The notes under the pieces: generated by a model
Told to the model about the DNA's origin: nothing
The model's database searches: none
What the model saw: only the letters and a program-made list of their open reading frames with translations
Program-made: the position numbers and the translations under genes
Source of the DNA: Thunnus maccoyii
Lineage: Eukaryota; Chordata; Actinopteri; Scombriformes; Scombridae
Length of the DNA stretch: 64,000 nt
Assembly: GCF_910596095.1 (NCBI RefSeq)
Contig: NC_056551.1
Location: 6,869,001 to 6,933,000 of the forward strand
Direction of reading: 5' to 3'
Shown: piece after piece, positions 32,837-44,695 of the stretch
How positions within the stretch are numbered: position 1 is the first letter of the stretch
How the letters are laid out: every line of letters begins with the position of its first letter

Positions 32837-34954
32837 CCTGTCTGCGGGGAAATCACACACCTGAGATTTAGTGCTTTTCTACTCTGCAGGCTTGAGCATA
32901 CAGGTGCGTTCCTGTGGCAACAAGCTGTGATTTTAAGCTTCGAGTTGGTGGTCAAACACTGCAGAGATAAGAATCGTCACTCTGGCATAACCTTTTAAAA
33001 GTGAGACTGGGACTCCCTGTTTGTGAGACGTTTGCTCTGAATGACATTGAGCCACTCCCCTTAAGGCTGAGATGTTGCCATGGATACACAGTTTAAGTTA
33101 AGGGCAATAGTTAGATATTAATGCACAAGTAAGGTGAGTCACTGGTGCCCTGTGCTCTGGGTGTTTTCTCCAGTGAGCAGGAAGTTCAGGAAGTCCAGGC
33201 AGTTATGACTCAGGCGTAGTCATAACTACAAGTGTTGTTGGCAGAGGAAACACTGTGTATAATTATATATAGGAACAGAACCACATTTTCGTTCTTCTAT
33301 GTATCCTAACTGTATGTATGCCAACACAAATCTGCACACTAAGGTTGAGAGATACAGAGAAAATCTTCCATCACAGTATTTGTAAGCTTACATAAAAACA
33401 GAGAAATACAGACCAGTAACAAATCAAATATAGATGCCTTGGTGGAAACCTAGAAAAATAGCAATACAGCAAAATTTCTACCAGTTCTCATAGTGTACAG
33501 CATCATAATGCCCAACCCTAATGGACATGAGTGGTCTGCCATCTGTCCAACAATGTGCATATTCAAAAACACTCAGACACATTCATGCACACACATACCA
33601 TACACTTAAGCTATATCTGAAAGCATGGAAGACACATGGTGCCTAATCAAGAGTTTGAAGTAGGTGTCCATGCTGCATTGGATTACAACCCACTGGCCTC
33701 TCAGTGGCATGTGTGTGGATGTTTGAGATTTTTAAGATGGGAGTTGAGCATCCTGTTAAAGTCTTTGTTATGGCTGCCTGTCAACTGTTTGTAGAACAGT
33801 TTATGAATTACCAGCGAGGAAATCAGCTGATACTCTTTGTTGGGACGTGTATCAGATGCCTATCTCAGAGAAGTGAGTTTCAAAGAACTGATTATCCGGA
33901 GTCTTGCCAACATAAACATGAGAGTGTAACACTAATTTTGAAACACTTCGTATTCGCTCAGCTTCAATGACACCATAAAGAAAGTTTTGGTGATGCAAAG
34001 GAATTTAGTGCACTTGTATATGTAATTATGATGTAAATTTTTGAAATTTTACAATTTCACTTTTCTTGCTACATTATACTTTAACTCTGCTACATCTAAG
34101 GGGCAAATATTGTACTTCTGACTCCACTATATCTATTACCTTTCAAATTAGGAAACAAAATATAAAACCATCTTATAAAATTTGATGCAATGCATTATAG
34201 ATTAAACTACCCAACTGTAGTTAAGATCAGCTCCACCTGACCACCTACACCATTACTGTTGTACATTACATTACATTCAACACTCTGAAAGTGGTCATTG
34301 TTCATTATTAGTCCTTTTACTTTTGATACTTAAAGGATAATTGCAGTTTATTACAACTTGTGTCTTATTTTGTAGTTTTCTGTCAGTTATGATAATTGTA
34401 TTCACCAGAGTGATTACTGAGATCTATGGATATGAAACACGTACGGAAAACTGTGCACACATATCTATGCTAAGTACAGTCGAAGTCAAAGTTGAAGTAG
34501 TCTCTCTGTAAACTGATGGATGGATGTTTGTAACAGAGCGACTGGATAATAAGTTGGCTGTTCCTTCCTGTTTCAAATGTTTGGCTAACCCGGAGGTTTG
34601 TTGACAACCTGTTCGTTCACCTGATTGCTTGTGTTTCTTGCCCCATTGGACTTCGTCCTTGTAGCAATATTGCTGCATTTCCACATCTCAAGATTCCACG
34701 CAACCCTATGTAGCAATGTTTTTTAAGCAGGTTCCCATTTTGTTAGTGTCTCATGCACCCAAGAGTGACGTGATACACAATCTTGCAAGTGATTTCACTG
34801 ACTGACAGTTGGTGATGGTGATGTGCCAAGAATAGCGATGCACCAACAAAGGCAAGGAAGAAGAGGACTGCTAGCAAGCAAACATGGATTTAAACAATGT
34901 AGCTAGGTTTCTAATAATCTAATTCTTCCAAAAATCAGCTCTGCAAATGTTAAA

Positions 34955-35345
34955 AGGTATAATGTGTAAGATTTGGCCAGAATTTTAATTTAAAACATTC
35001 ACAAATTAATTAAAATTATCAACAGAGTGTGAAGAAATAACAGTTTGGACGTTATGTCAAAGACCTATATGTATTGTGTTGCAGAGATATCTACTGAAGT
35101 TAGTATGCTAACCAGCTAGCTTTGGCCCGTAGTGTCTCGTGATACCACTTTGTACTACAGGGGTGATAGTGAATCACTGTAGCTTCCAGTCTGCCCTCAG
35201 TCCAACATGAGAGGAAGAAGTCGCGCTACGCAGTGATGGCGGAAGCAGGGTGAATGCTGTTGAAATTTTCGCTGTAGGACTGTCACTTTATTAAGTTTTA
35301 ACATTTTTTCAGGCATGAAAGTAACCATGTAGATTCCCAATATGT
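34955..35345. repeat. Probable dispersed teleost repeat
   Basis: Starts with AGGTATAATGTGTAAGATTT and ends around GACTGTCACTTTATTA. The wording is typical of a repeat seen across fish genomes, recognised from memory only. No coding capacity; borders approximate. Confidence 0.45.
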
Positions 35346-37899
35346 GGTCAGTTTATCCAAATAATGCCTATTTGGAAAGTTGCACCAATGTTGCCGGAGC
35401 AGCTGACTACGGCTATAGATGCTGGCTGGGGAAACAGCAACTGTTCATGTCAGCTGATCCGATGAACTGCACTGCGTTGCACCAGCTATGTGAAAGCTGG
35501 CCATTTGGCATGGTTGCATATCATAGTAAGCTGGATCGATATTGAAATATATCAATAAATTAGGTCTTTACTGGATTTCCGTGTTGTAAAATGGCAGCAA
35601 TTAATGAAAAACTGATGCTGTGTGGCAGAAAAACTGCTGTTTTACCATCAGTGAGTTCTGTGACATTTTATGATTTCCATCTACCCTAGGGGCAAGCGTG
35701 TAATTATTTAGTTGTTACTTAGAGTTATGTTGTAACTTATCTCCGTGATGCAACTACTTTCTAATCTACTTTCTAGCTCATCTGTAATTTACCAGTCTCT
35801 CATGTTTCCGTAGCATTTTGAGATCTTGATAACGTCACAGCACAGATACACTGTAAACAGTAAGCTTTCCTCTATATTTAGAGTGATAATGGTGGTGGTG
35901 GTGTATGTGTGTGTCTTTAACAAGGAAGGAAATGCATTTAACACATTTATAAGGCCTCAACGATACACAGTGACTTTTGGTGAAAAACAGGAAATGTAAA
36001 TATATCTTTGTTAGTTTACAAATTGGGTACCTTTAACTTAATGTTATCACTACTGAGAGAAATCATGGCTATAAACATGAGATCCGAGTTGTAATACACA
36101 TCTTATTATTTCTTTCACCTCTGGCAACTTTTTGCGGTTACATCTAAATTCAATCAGATTACACAGTTCAGACCGTGAAGCAATCATTTTCATAAAATAT
36201 TCAAAAGTGGTCAGAAGTGTCTCTGAGTTCTTGCAGCAGACTCTGACCCCCACTGACTCCACACCCTGTAATAATTGGTGGCCTGCACAGTAAACACTGC
36301 ACAGAGAGTAAAGTTCTCTGAAGTGAAGCAGTGTTCTCAAATTAGAATCTAACCTCTCTGAAAAGGGCCTCTGCTCTCTTGCCAGTAATGTTTTGTAAAC
36401 CTTTACTAATTTATTGATATAATGATGTGCTTATAAGACATTCAAACCATCACTTCTTATTAACAATTATGAGCTCTCTATAAAGCTCCGCTTCAGCTAT
36501 TGCAAACATTTTATAAGATGGGGTCATGTAGTTCAAACTGAACACAGAATCTAGTTTTCCACAGGAATGCTGCTTGGACCTGCTGCCTCCAAATTTGCAT
36601 GACTAACCACATGGGAGCAAGAATCGCCCATTCTTCCACACGGCTGTCTGCCCACAAACATGGCAGGAATCTGTTCCTGATCCTGGAGGAGGGAAGTAGC
36701 TCATGAGTCACACAGCCAGGCCAACAAATGTGGGGGTTCCTTCTTCCCCATATTTGCTCCCCTCTTATGTAACAGCCGGACTCATGGCACAATATTTTGT
36801 AGCCATGGGATGTTTCAACATGGAAAAGAGGTAAGTGGAAACAACCATTTTCAGTCAACTTCCTTGATTTTTGAATGGGACACGCTAGCTGGTAGATTTC
36901 TCTACTTTAAATTATTGGGATAGATATATGACGTTATAAGAAAAGGAAACACACATGTTCAGTTGACAGTATGCAGTTTACATAGTCAAAAGGAAGATGA
37001 AGCCAAAACATCTGGGTGCCCTGGAGTCAAACCAGGTCATGCATTGTCTGAACTTCCACGATGCTGCAGCAGCTGTATCCAGGTTTGGCCAGACAAAGAG
37101 AAACTGAGGCTGCTGGGTAATTCCACAGGGGTCATTATAGCTTGATGGAGGAGGTGGAAAGCTGATTTTTTTTTCCAACAGCAACTCTAAAGTCTGAGAA
37201 GCTTGAGTGCCACAAAACACAGCAGCGTAGGTATGTTTAGTCATCAACTCATTTTGGTCTCACTGAATATCAGCTTTCATGTCTTCTCCGTCTCTGCTTT
37301 TGATTTTAGGAGATGATATTGGTGTCTCATCACAGTGCATGTGGTGACTCATAAGATTTTCCACAGGGAAACACTCATATGTTGGAACATGGAAATAATC
37401 ACATGTGGAAACGTTGGATTTTTGGCACACGTAATAGTTATCAAGTGTCTAAGGGTAGAGGATGCTATAAACTGTAGAGATATTTATTATATTTTTATGA
37501 CAAAAGCGAGAAAGAAACCTTTTTAATGTGGATTGTCCGGCATTGATACCAATCCAATGTTTGGGTAAGCCTCAGTCCTTCTGTTTTCCTATGAGCTGTG
37601 TTTATCGAAGAACAATCTGCAAAAGTTCCAGTTGTATCTCTATTCAGGCCGGTGATTGGACTTAGAGAACAGGATAGATAGTTTAAGTCCTTTAGGTAAA
37701 CCAAAAAAAAACTATCTGTGTGTTTAACAGTAAAGTATGCAATGTTGCATGAAAGCATGTCATCATAAGATGTTCAATGTATATACTGTAGGGAGACTGA
37801 TATATATTATCTATAATACTGTGGAATTTATCCATTTTATCACTACACACATTTTAGAAAGAGAAAAGGTGCCCAGCTATCATACTTCTGATTTATGAT

Positions 37900-38558
37900 T
37901 TAAAGAAATAACTCAACATTTTGAAAAATATATTTATTTGTTTTCTTTCCAAGAGTTATATGAGGAGATTGATACCACTCTCATACCTATGTACAGGGCT
38001 GGAGCCAGGAGGTGATTAGCTTAGCTTAGCATAGAGACTGAAAATAGGGGGAAAGCAGTTTACCTAAGTCTTGTTGTCACAGTGAGGTTGGCAATTTGTC
38101 ATGGAATACAGTAGTTAGCCTACTACACAACTCCCTCTAAAACCGCAAATTGTTGTTTGTAAATTAATGTTTGTGTACAAATTAAACAGAGATACAATGT
38201 GTTAATTTGTGGGCTTCAGAGTAGCTGGCAGGCACAAAACAGAGAACAAAAGGCACACTGATTTTGATCTTTAATTGTGCAAACAGAGTAATGTTTCAAC
38301 ACTACTGTGTCTTCATCAGAGTCAAAGAGACTCTGACTTTCTGGAAGTCAGAGAGAGTGTCAAAATGTTAGTCTGTTTGCACAATTAAAGGCTATCTGTC
38401 CTGGACCTGAGAAGCACCTGATTCCGCTGTATTTTGCTGGAGGATGCGCGGATTAGTCTTTACGCTACGCTAGGCTAACCACCTCATTGCTACAGCTCCA
38501 TACTTACACAAAAGAAAGCAAATGAGCGTATCTCCCAAAATGTTGAACAATTCTTTTA
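37900..38558. repeat. Dispersed repeat, copy 3 of 3, interrupted
   Basis: Starts TTAAAGAAATAACTCAACAT, carries GATTAGCTTAGCTTAGCATA and GGCTAACC, and ends AAAATGTTGAACAATTCTTTT. The same family as the copies at 20725 and 27768, in the same orientation. It is split by a palindromic insertion at 38269-38390. Confidence 0.55.
38269..38390. mobile_element. Palindromic MITE-like insertion
   Basis: 122 bp with imperfect inverted ends of about 35 bp, beginning CTTTAATTGTGCAAACAG and ending with its complement CTGTTTGCACAATTAAAG. A smaller palindrome around AGAGTCAAAGAGACTCT sits in the loop. It has no coding capacity and lies inside an older repeat. Confidence 0.65.
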
Positions 38559-41500
38559 AATTATTAATCATTTAATTATTCATTTAAATGATAATAATGA
38601 GTTTATTGATATATAAGTGAGGCTGGCTAACATGCCATGATCATCACTACTGTATGTAGACCACAACAATGAGATAGTAACCACATTCTCTAAACTTCTA
38701 CTTCATAAATATCATGGGGAACAATCTAAAGCGGTTGTGGTGAGAGAATACAATAACTTTATATTCCCAAGCAGTTTGGTAGGCTAATAAATCAGTAACT
38801 TCTGCCTGAGCTGTTATAAAGCCATTTATTAACTGAAACTGACACACCCAGCAAGAGGATCCACATTGACACGGAGACGGATGTGGGCGACAGCAGAGAA
38901 ACAACTTTCATTTCAAACCAAGTCCCTGAAGGTAACACCAGGCATATCAACAGATAAATCTGTGGTCATGATGCAAACATACAGTGTGTCGTTGTAGGGA
39001 GCAACCGGAAAACAAACTTAGACTTACACAAACTTACACTTAAAGTGAAGTTTTACACAGTTGCTGCTATGTCATGCAAGTTTCATGACAAAAGTACTCA
39101 TGTAACCCATTAAATCCCCATGATAAATGATCAAATATATACTGCATATGTAGCTGTCTGTCTGAAAACAGAGCTGCCTTTCTTTTTTAAACCCTGAAAA
39201 GTTGGCTTGTTCAAAAAATCAGTCTTTTCATTTCAAAAGCAGCTGCATACCTTTACTCACTCATGAAAAATATCACTTTTGTGCAACTTTTTTTTTTTTA
39301 TTCTGAGGATAAAGTCTCCATGGCACTAAATAAATTCGACTGCGTTTGACTATGATCTTCCCCCCTGATGGAGGGAAATGCTCTGTCTGTCTCTGCACAT
39401 TAAAGCAGTTTTATCCCAGAGTTAGATACTCGCACTGTCTGTGACTTAATAAAGCAAACATCAGAGGGGATCTGAATAACCTCACACTTTGAATAAATCA
39501 AAGCCGGTATTAAAAAATGTATTAACAACTCTGGCAAAAGCTGGATGATAACAAAAACTCTAACAGAATGAGGGAAAAGGTTAGAGAAAGTAGTTTTAGT
39601 AGGTTTTTATTAATTATTATATTTTTGTTGAATGAAGGGCATCAGCTGACTTGAACAAACATTAACCATTAAATGTTTCTGGCTATTCCAGCGTCCTCCG
39701 GCTTGCATAAAGTGACTCATTGAGGGGTAGTTGGTTTGACTCAAGACACGCACAGCTACGAGCGTAAATAGAACAAGTCACGTGACTACTGGTTAGTACG
39801 TCTTCACAGACATGTTGGAAGAAGCAGATGGTGTCTGCGTGCCACTCCACACCTCTATGAAGCCGGAGGTATTCGTTGAGTTTCTACCCACTCATCTGCG
39901 GGCTCTCTGTCCCCCCCTTCGCCTCCAAACAAACATGGAGTGAGTCTGTCATTCCAAACTCAGTTATTTGATCCCCCTCCCCCACTTTTTACCAGCCTCT
40001 CTTTTGTGTCTGCCTTCGCTTGAGGTCTGAGTTGAAAAACTCCAAACTTGATCCACCGCGCAGATAGCAACAGTGGATTCATATGACAAGAAACGAAGTA
40101 TTTTATTGAGCCCTTGTGATTTGTCGCCTGGTGCCCCACTTCAAAAACAAGCGCATTATAGTTTTATCTGTGAAATCTGGATTTCTGTGCAGTAACAGCA
40201 TGTCTGTGCTGAGTTTCTCCCCCCAAAAAGAGATTCCTCCCTCGGAAAGGGGGATTCTTGATGACTCATTTTCTCCATGGATGCCGCTCTCAGGCTGTCC
40301 AGAGCTGTTCAGCTGCCCTCCAGCTCATTCAGGACACACCAGATAACACTCTGGAGATTCTATACTCATAAATAGCCGCTCTGCTTCACTTTTATGTGTT
40401 TACACAGTATTGAACAAAGAATCAAAATGACTGTTTATGACTTTGTAAATGACCAACTTGATATATGGATGGTTATTAAAGGATATGGGAGGTGCAATTC
40501 ACCTGATAACACTTGAACACTGCTACGAAACAGCCAATGGCGTTATAGCAATATCGTGCACAATGTGTCATAATGAAATTGATATGGAGTTTCTAAAATA
40601 TCATCTTGCCCTAAATGCAAAGCAGCTAAATGACATGATTTGTGTTTTGAGAATAGGGCGTGATTTATTTTTTCCTCAACTGGAAAAACCCTCTGGAAAA
40701 ACAGTGACTAAACTGAAGTCAATGGGAAAACTTTCTCCAGCAATACAGTGTCAGTAAATATTTTCTCCAACAACTTGGTTTCGGGTGCTAAGTCCACTTC
40801 TTGTAATGTGTGTTTTGGTAGAGATTTTGAAAGTTTTTGTTTTATGAAGAAGATATTAAGGCTTAATGAGGGGTATGTTTGAAGCATGTTGGCTTCGTTT
40901 ACAAGAGTCTCCGCCTGTCTGCCAACTTGCTCATCCTACACCTCCGCTCCACGCCATTCCCCAGATTTCAATAGCTAAATGGCAAAATAGCTCTTTTGTC
41001 AGTGCCCCACCCAACAACTACCAAACATGACTGATCCACCATCTCTGTGGATAAGATTTGGTTAAGTTTAAGCAACTAAAACTGCTTGGTTAAGGTTGGA
41101 GAAAGATCACTTTCATGGTTAAAAGAAGCCAACATTGTCAAAATCACGCATTTCTTACGTAAGCACTGATTTGGTGATTTGCAAAGCTGACATCTTGACA
41201 TTTTTGGATACAACTGGGCTAACCTTTGCTGGAAAGTTTAAGGTCTCCTAGATGTCTAGGTTACACATAATCATTGTTTCAACAGCACTTCAGTAACTAT
41301 GTTTCAATGTGTAGTTAAGAAATGCTTCAGAGTGAAATACAGTTATTTAACTGCTAACACAACGGTTCAATGTAACCAAAACATCTGTAAAAGTTTAGTT
41401 TAGCTCAGTTTTAATCTAGACATCTTCTTATCTGCAAATCACCAAATCAGTGTTTACTGGATTTGAATAACAGATCTGGCCTCCTCCCCCCTCACTTTTT

Positions 41501-42646
41501 GCATCAGTATAACAATGTCATGCCACTTTTTGCTAATGAGAGAGGACATGGAGGACAGTCATTGGATGACTGCATGACCGCAAGACGTCACTTGTCAGGA
41601 AACATTAATGTAACCTATATTTACGTTTAAATAACAAAAACAATGCTGTCATTGTTTGGTTTGAGGACAGTCTCTCAAATTTGGATTTTCTGGCTCCAGC
41701 AGCTGACAGCAAGCTGGAAATGTCCCCATAGAAACATTTTGGGGACATCACAGATGCTATGTCTATGTCCTTTCTTTCTCCTTTCTTATATTTAGACATG
41801 TGGTAGTTCATCTGTCCTGCCACACATGCACAGAGAGCAGGCACACAGTTGTTAGAGGCTTATATCTAAATCTGAAGTGGGGTGTAGTACAGTCTGTGGA
41901 TTCAGGCATCACGTAATCTTTGGCCATCTGACTTTGAGTGTGGATCTGACACAGCACTTTCTGAATGGCTAACAAATGTCTGTCTACACCTCTTCCTCAC
42001 ACACTCACACGCACACATACACAGTCTGACGCACTCACCTCACGGTTGCTGCACTGAAAAGCCACATACAGGATGTTGGGACTAACTGAATAGTTCTCCT
42101 CTATTTGGTTCTGTGTTTCTATGGTAACCACTGATGTCCCTATATAGCACGTACAGCTGTCCAGAGGACATCACAGTGTTTAACGAATAGACTTTTTCTA
42201 TATTCTGAAAGAAAACACAGCGTGTTAAGTTGTGTTTGGGTTTAGTATCACATCATGGCAGCCTGAACTCATTTTAATGTTAAGAAAAAATGTGACTGTG
42301 GTCCGCCTAAGTGGAACCACACAACAGTTTTAGTCATTATGCAGGGGTTCCACTGCCTGTCCATATAAGGCAGCAGCTGCTGCACTAAGCACAATAAAAT
42401 CTGTGTTTACACCTTTTTGAATAGACTAGAGAAAAAAGAGCTTCAGTGTAAGTAAACTTCATGCAGAAATCAGCCAAATACTTCATTCAACACTCTCTCT
42501 TTCCTTCAGCAGAGCAGACATTAATTCCAGTCTGCATGGAAAGTAACGGCTCATTTCATTGTAGCGTTAATTAAAGGAGCCTATTAAATCACCGTTGGGC
42601 AATCAGTGCTGTATTGTTTGACTGAACAAAGCGGGGTTTAACGTAC

Positions 42647-42790
42647 CTGAAGGTGCGAAAGTTGTTGTCGGTGGGTCGGACGGACGGGTGTGGACCTGAG
42701 CCGCGGTGAGCGCTTCTAGCTGCAGCCGGAGCAGAGATGCGTCGAGTCGGCAGAGCAGCAGAGAGCAGAGCCGCTGTTTATGCTTCTGGC
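42647..42790 (-). promoter_or_regulatory. gsn: Candidate gsn first exon and promoter
   Basis: On the minus strand the GC-rich block ends CACCTTCAG|GTACGT, a near-perfect donor, and is the only strong one seen upstream of the coding exons in CpG-rich DNA. The upstream limit is unknown. A TATA-like CATAAAC lies near 42775-42783, and another AT-rich box near 42870. Spliced to the exon at 32841 it would supply the 5' UTR, or an N-terminal extension from an ATG at 42836 (see findings). Confidence 0.5.
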
Positions 42791-42900
42791 CCGGGACACT
42801 CCCCGTTACGACACTCCCCTGACCGGCCTGCAGCACCGCCTGCAGAGGGCGCGCACATGCACACTGATACCTTTATCAATCTGTTTTACATTTTACATTA

Positions 42901-42964
<64 letters not shown>
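42901..42964. repeat. (CTAT)16 microsatellite
   Basis: Sixteen perfect CTAT units, 64 bp, about 110 bp upstream of the candidate gsn first exon. The uninterrupted array suggests it is polymorphic. Confidence 0.97.
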
Positions 42965-43925
42965 AATAGCCTACGATATCTACAGTATCTCAACAATTAG
43001 ACCTAGAGCTACTTCTGTGAAGCCTTTAGTGTAATGTTCCTTTTTAAAATAGTGTCATAAAGATGTGCATTTGCATAATTGTGCATAATGCAAAGCTAAA
43101 AGTTGTGGTGTTTTTGTATAGGATTGAATTAAATCAAAATTCAGTTAAACTCTGTCTGACTTGATCTCAATAAAATATTTTATGAATGCAAAGGTGTTTT
43201 TTATTTGCTGGGGCTGTAAATGTAACCTCAGCCAGCTCTCGGTCACTTCCGGCCTCCAATAGAACGTGCTACTTGAACAACACTGCCCCTGTCTGGTCCC
43301 GGTGTACCACTAAATGATAACAAGGCAAAACTATGCACCACTGTAATGCAAACTGTTCATGGTACACGCATATGATGTGAGCCCACCATCAAACAACAGT
43401 GATTCATAACTTTATGTTTTCTATGATGCTATCTGCTGTATGAATGAATGGTTTTTCATGTGCTCACTGAAGGTTGGCAGTCTTATCACTGGGCAAAGTG
43501 AAGCCCAGTGAGATCCAAACTGATAAACTGAATTTGTTTTGAAGAAAGGAGATTACTGTACACTGTTCTTGCAATTAAGCCATTTATTAATTAACAGTAC
43601 ATTCATTTAATCTTTCCATTGCACCACACTGTGTACCTTTCTTGGAGATATTAAGCCCTATTAGCAAGCACCTGCAAGAGAAATTGGAAGTACAAATTTA
43701 TAATCTGGTTCCTATTCTGATAATCTATTTAACAATAATGTGTCTGGAAGCAAGAAAATCAAATTGTTAGTAGATGTATATGCAGAGTATATGCTTTATT
43801 ATATGCTTCATTTTATTCACCTGAGATATAAAAAACACAGCCAAGGTGGCATCTTGGTTTCATGTTTCTGTGCAAAGAAATTTATTTTATTTATTTATTT
43901 ATTTCAATCATGATTGCACTTAAAC

Positions 43926-43959
43926 ACGCACACACACACACACACAGACACACACACAG

Positions 43960-43990
<31 letters not shown>

Positions 43991-43991
43991 C
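43926..43991. repeat. (CA)n microsatellite with GA interruptions
   Basis: About 60 bp of CA repeat with regularly spaced CAGACA interruptions, running into TATATATA. Confidence 0.9.
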
Positions 43992-44178
43992 AGGTAGTCT
44001 GAGAGCATATTTCTAGTCTTGCAACACACTGCTTTTTGGGCTTTTTGAAACACTGTCCGATAATTACCAAAGTTATAGGAGGAAAAGTAGGGGGTTACTT
44101 TTTGTACACCTGCCATTCAGGGGTTTATGAGCATTATGGGAACTCAGCACTGGGTGGTGAGACATGGACAAGATGCAT

Positions 44179-44254
44179 AGTACTAGTCAAAAGTTTGGAC
44201 ACACTTTCTCATTCAAGTGAATAGGAAGTTGTGTCCAAACTTTTGACTAGTACT
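44179..44254. mobile_element. Palindromic mariner/Tc1-type MITE
   Basis: The left arm AGTACTAGTCAAAAGTTTGG continues with ACACA. The right arm is its reverse complement with one or two changes, leaving only a ~25-bp loop. TA dinucleotides lie at the outer ends. The terminal sequence is of the type I know from Tc1/mariner elements in fish. The internal part is deleted. Confidence 0.7.
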
Positions 44255-44599
44255 GTATTTGTTTTTGTTGCTTTTACATAAGCATTGTGAAAAGCTGATA
44301 ATAAGGACATAGAGCCATCTGTAACTACTTATACTAGCAAGTCAGTGATTAGTCCCTGCAGATATTTTTGAATGCAGAGGTTGTAGAGGCAGGCCTCTAA
44401 ACATGACATATTTAGTTATTGTGGCTTTAATACATGTGCAAGACACACGTACACTGCTGCAGATATCCGGTTGACTTATGAGAGCAAAGGTAAGAATGTC
44501 TTAGATGTGGTCGGAACTGTTAAGAAGAAGCAGCTGCTCCACCACCACAGAGAGCTCCATTATCACAAAAACTGCATCCAGTTATGGTTTTATGTTGTT

Positions 44600-44695
44600 T
44601 TAAAATTCAATTCAATTCATTTTATTTTATATAGCACCAAATCACAACAAAAGTCATCTCAGGGCACTTTTCACATGGAGCAGGTCTAGACCATT
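44600..44695. repeat. Fragment of a common teleost repeat
   Basis: Begins ATTCAATTCAATTCATTTTA, followed by ATATAGCACCAAATCACAAC and CTCAGGGCACTTTTCACATG, ending GAGCAGGTCTAGACC. The order is that of an abundant fish interspersed repeat, recognised from memory; its class is not certain. Confidence 0.55.

Larger units (their letters stand above)
32842..42646 (-). other. gsn: Long gsn 5' intron
   Basis: 9.8 kb between coding exon 1 and the candidate first exon at 42647. It holds a repeat of a type common in teleosts at about 34955-35345, the third copy of the dispersed repeat with a nested palindromic element (37900-38558), and AT-rich DNA. Open frames of 80-115 codons (36511-36858 minus, 40449-40757 plus) resemble nothing I know. 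An alternative first exon encoding a secretory signal for a plasma form was looked for and not recognised. Confidence 0.55.

Noticed and set aside
32985..33005. TATA-like TTTTAAAAGG on the minus strand about 160 bp upstream of gsn coding exon 1
   Set aside because: Could be a proximal promoter, but the exon at 32841 has a clear acceptor and the box is only one of many AT-rich words.
36511..36858. 115-codon minus-strand open frame in the gsn 5' intron
   Set aside because: No recognisable domain, no paired splice signals, no neighbouring exon, and length within what is expected by chance over 64 kb in six frames.
40449..40757. 102-codon plus-strand open frame in the gsn 5' intron
   Set aside because: Unlike any known family and with no promoter or splice context; most likely a chance frame.
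42039..42053. Possible 15-nt gsn 5' exon with CTTTTCAG acceptor and GTGAGTGC donor on the minus strand
   Set aside because: Splice words match, but an exon this small in untranslated sequence cannot be supported by frame or homology.
42901..42964. Regular short repeats that could be mistaken for a CRISPR array
   Set aside because: They are perfect tetranucleotide units with no spacers, in a vertebrate genome.
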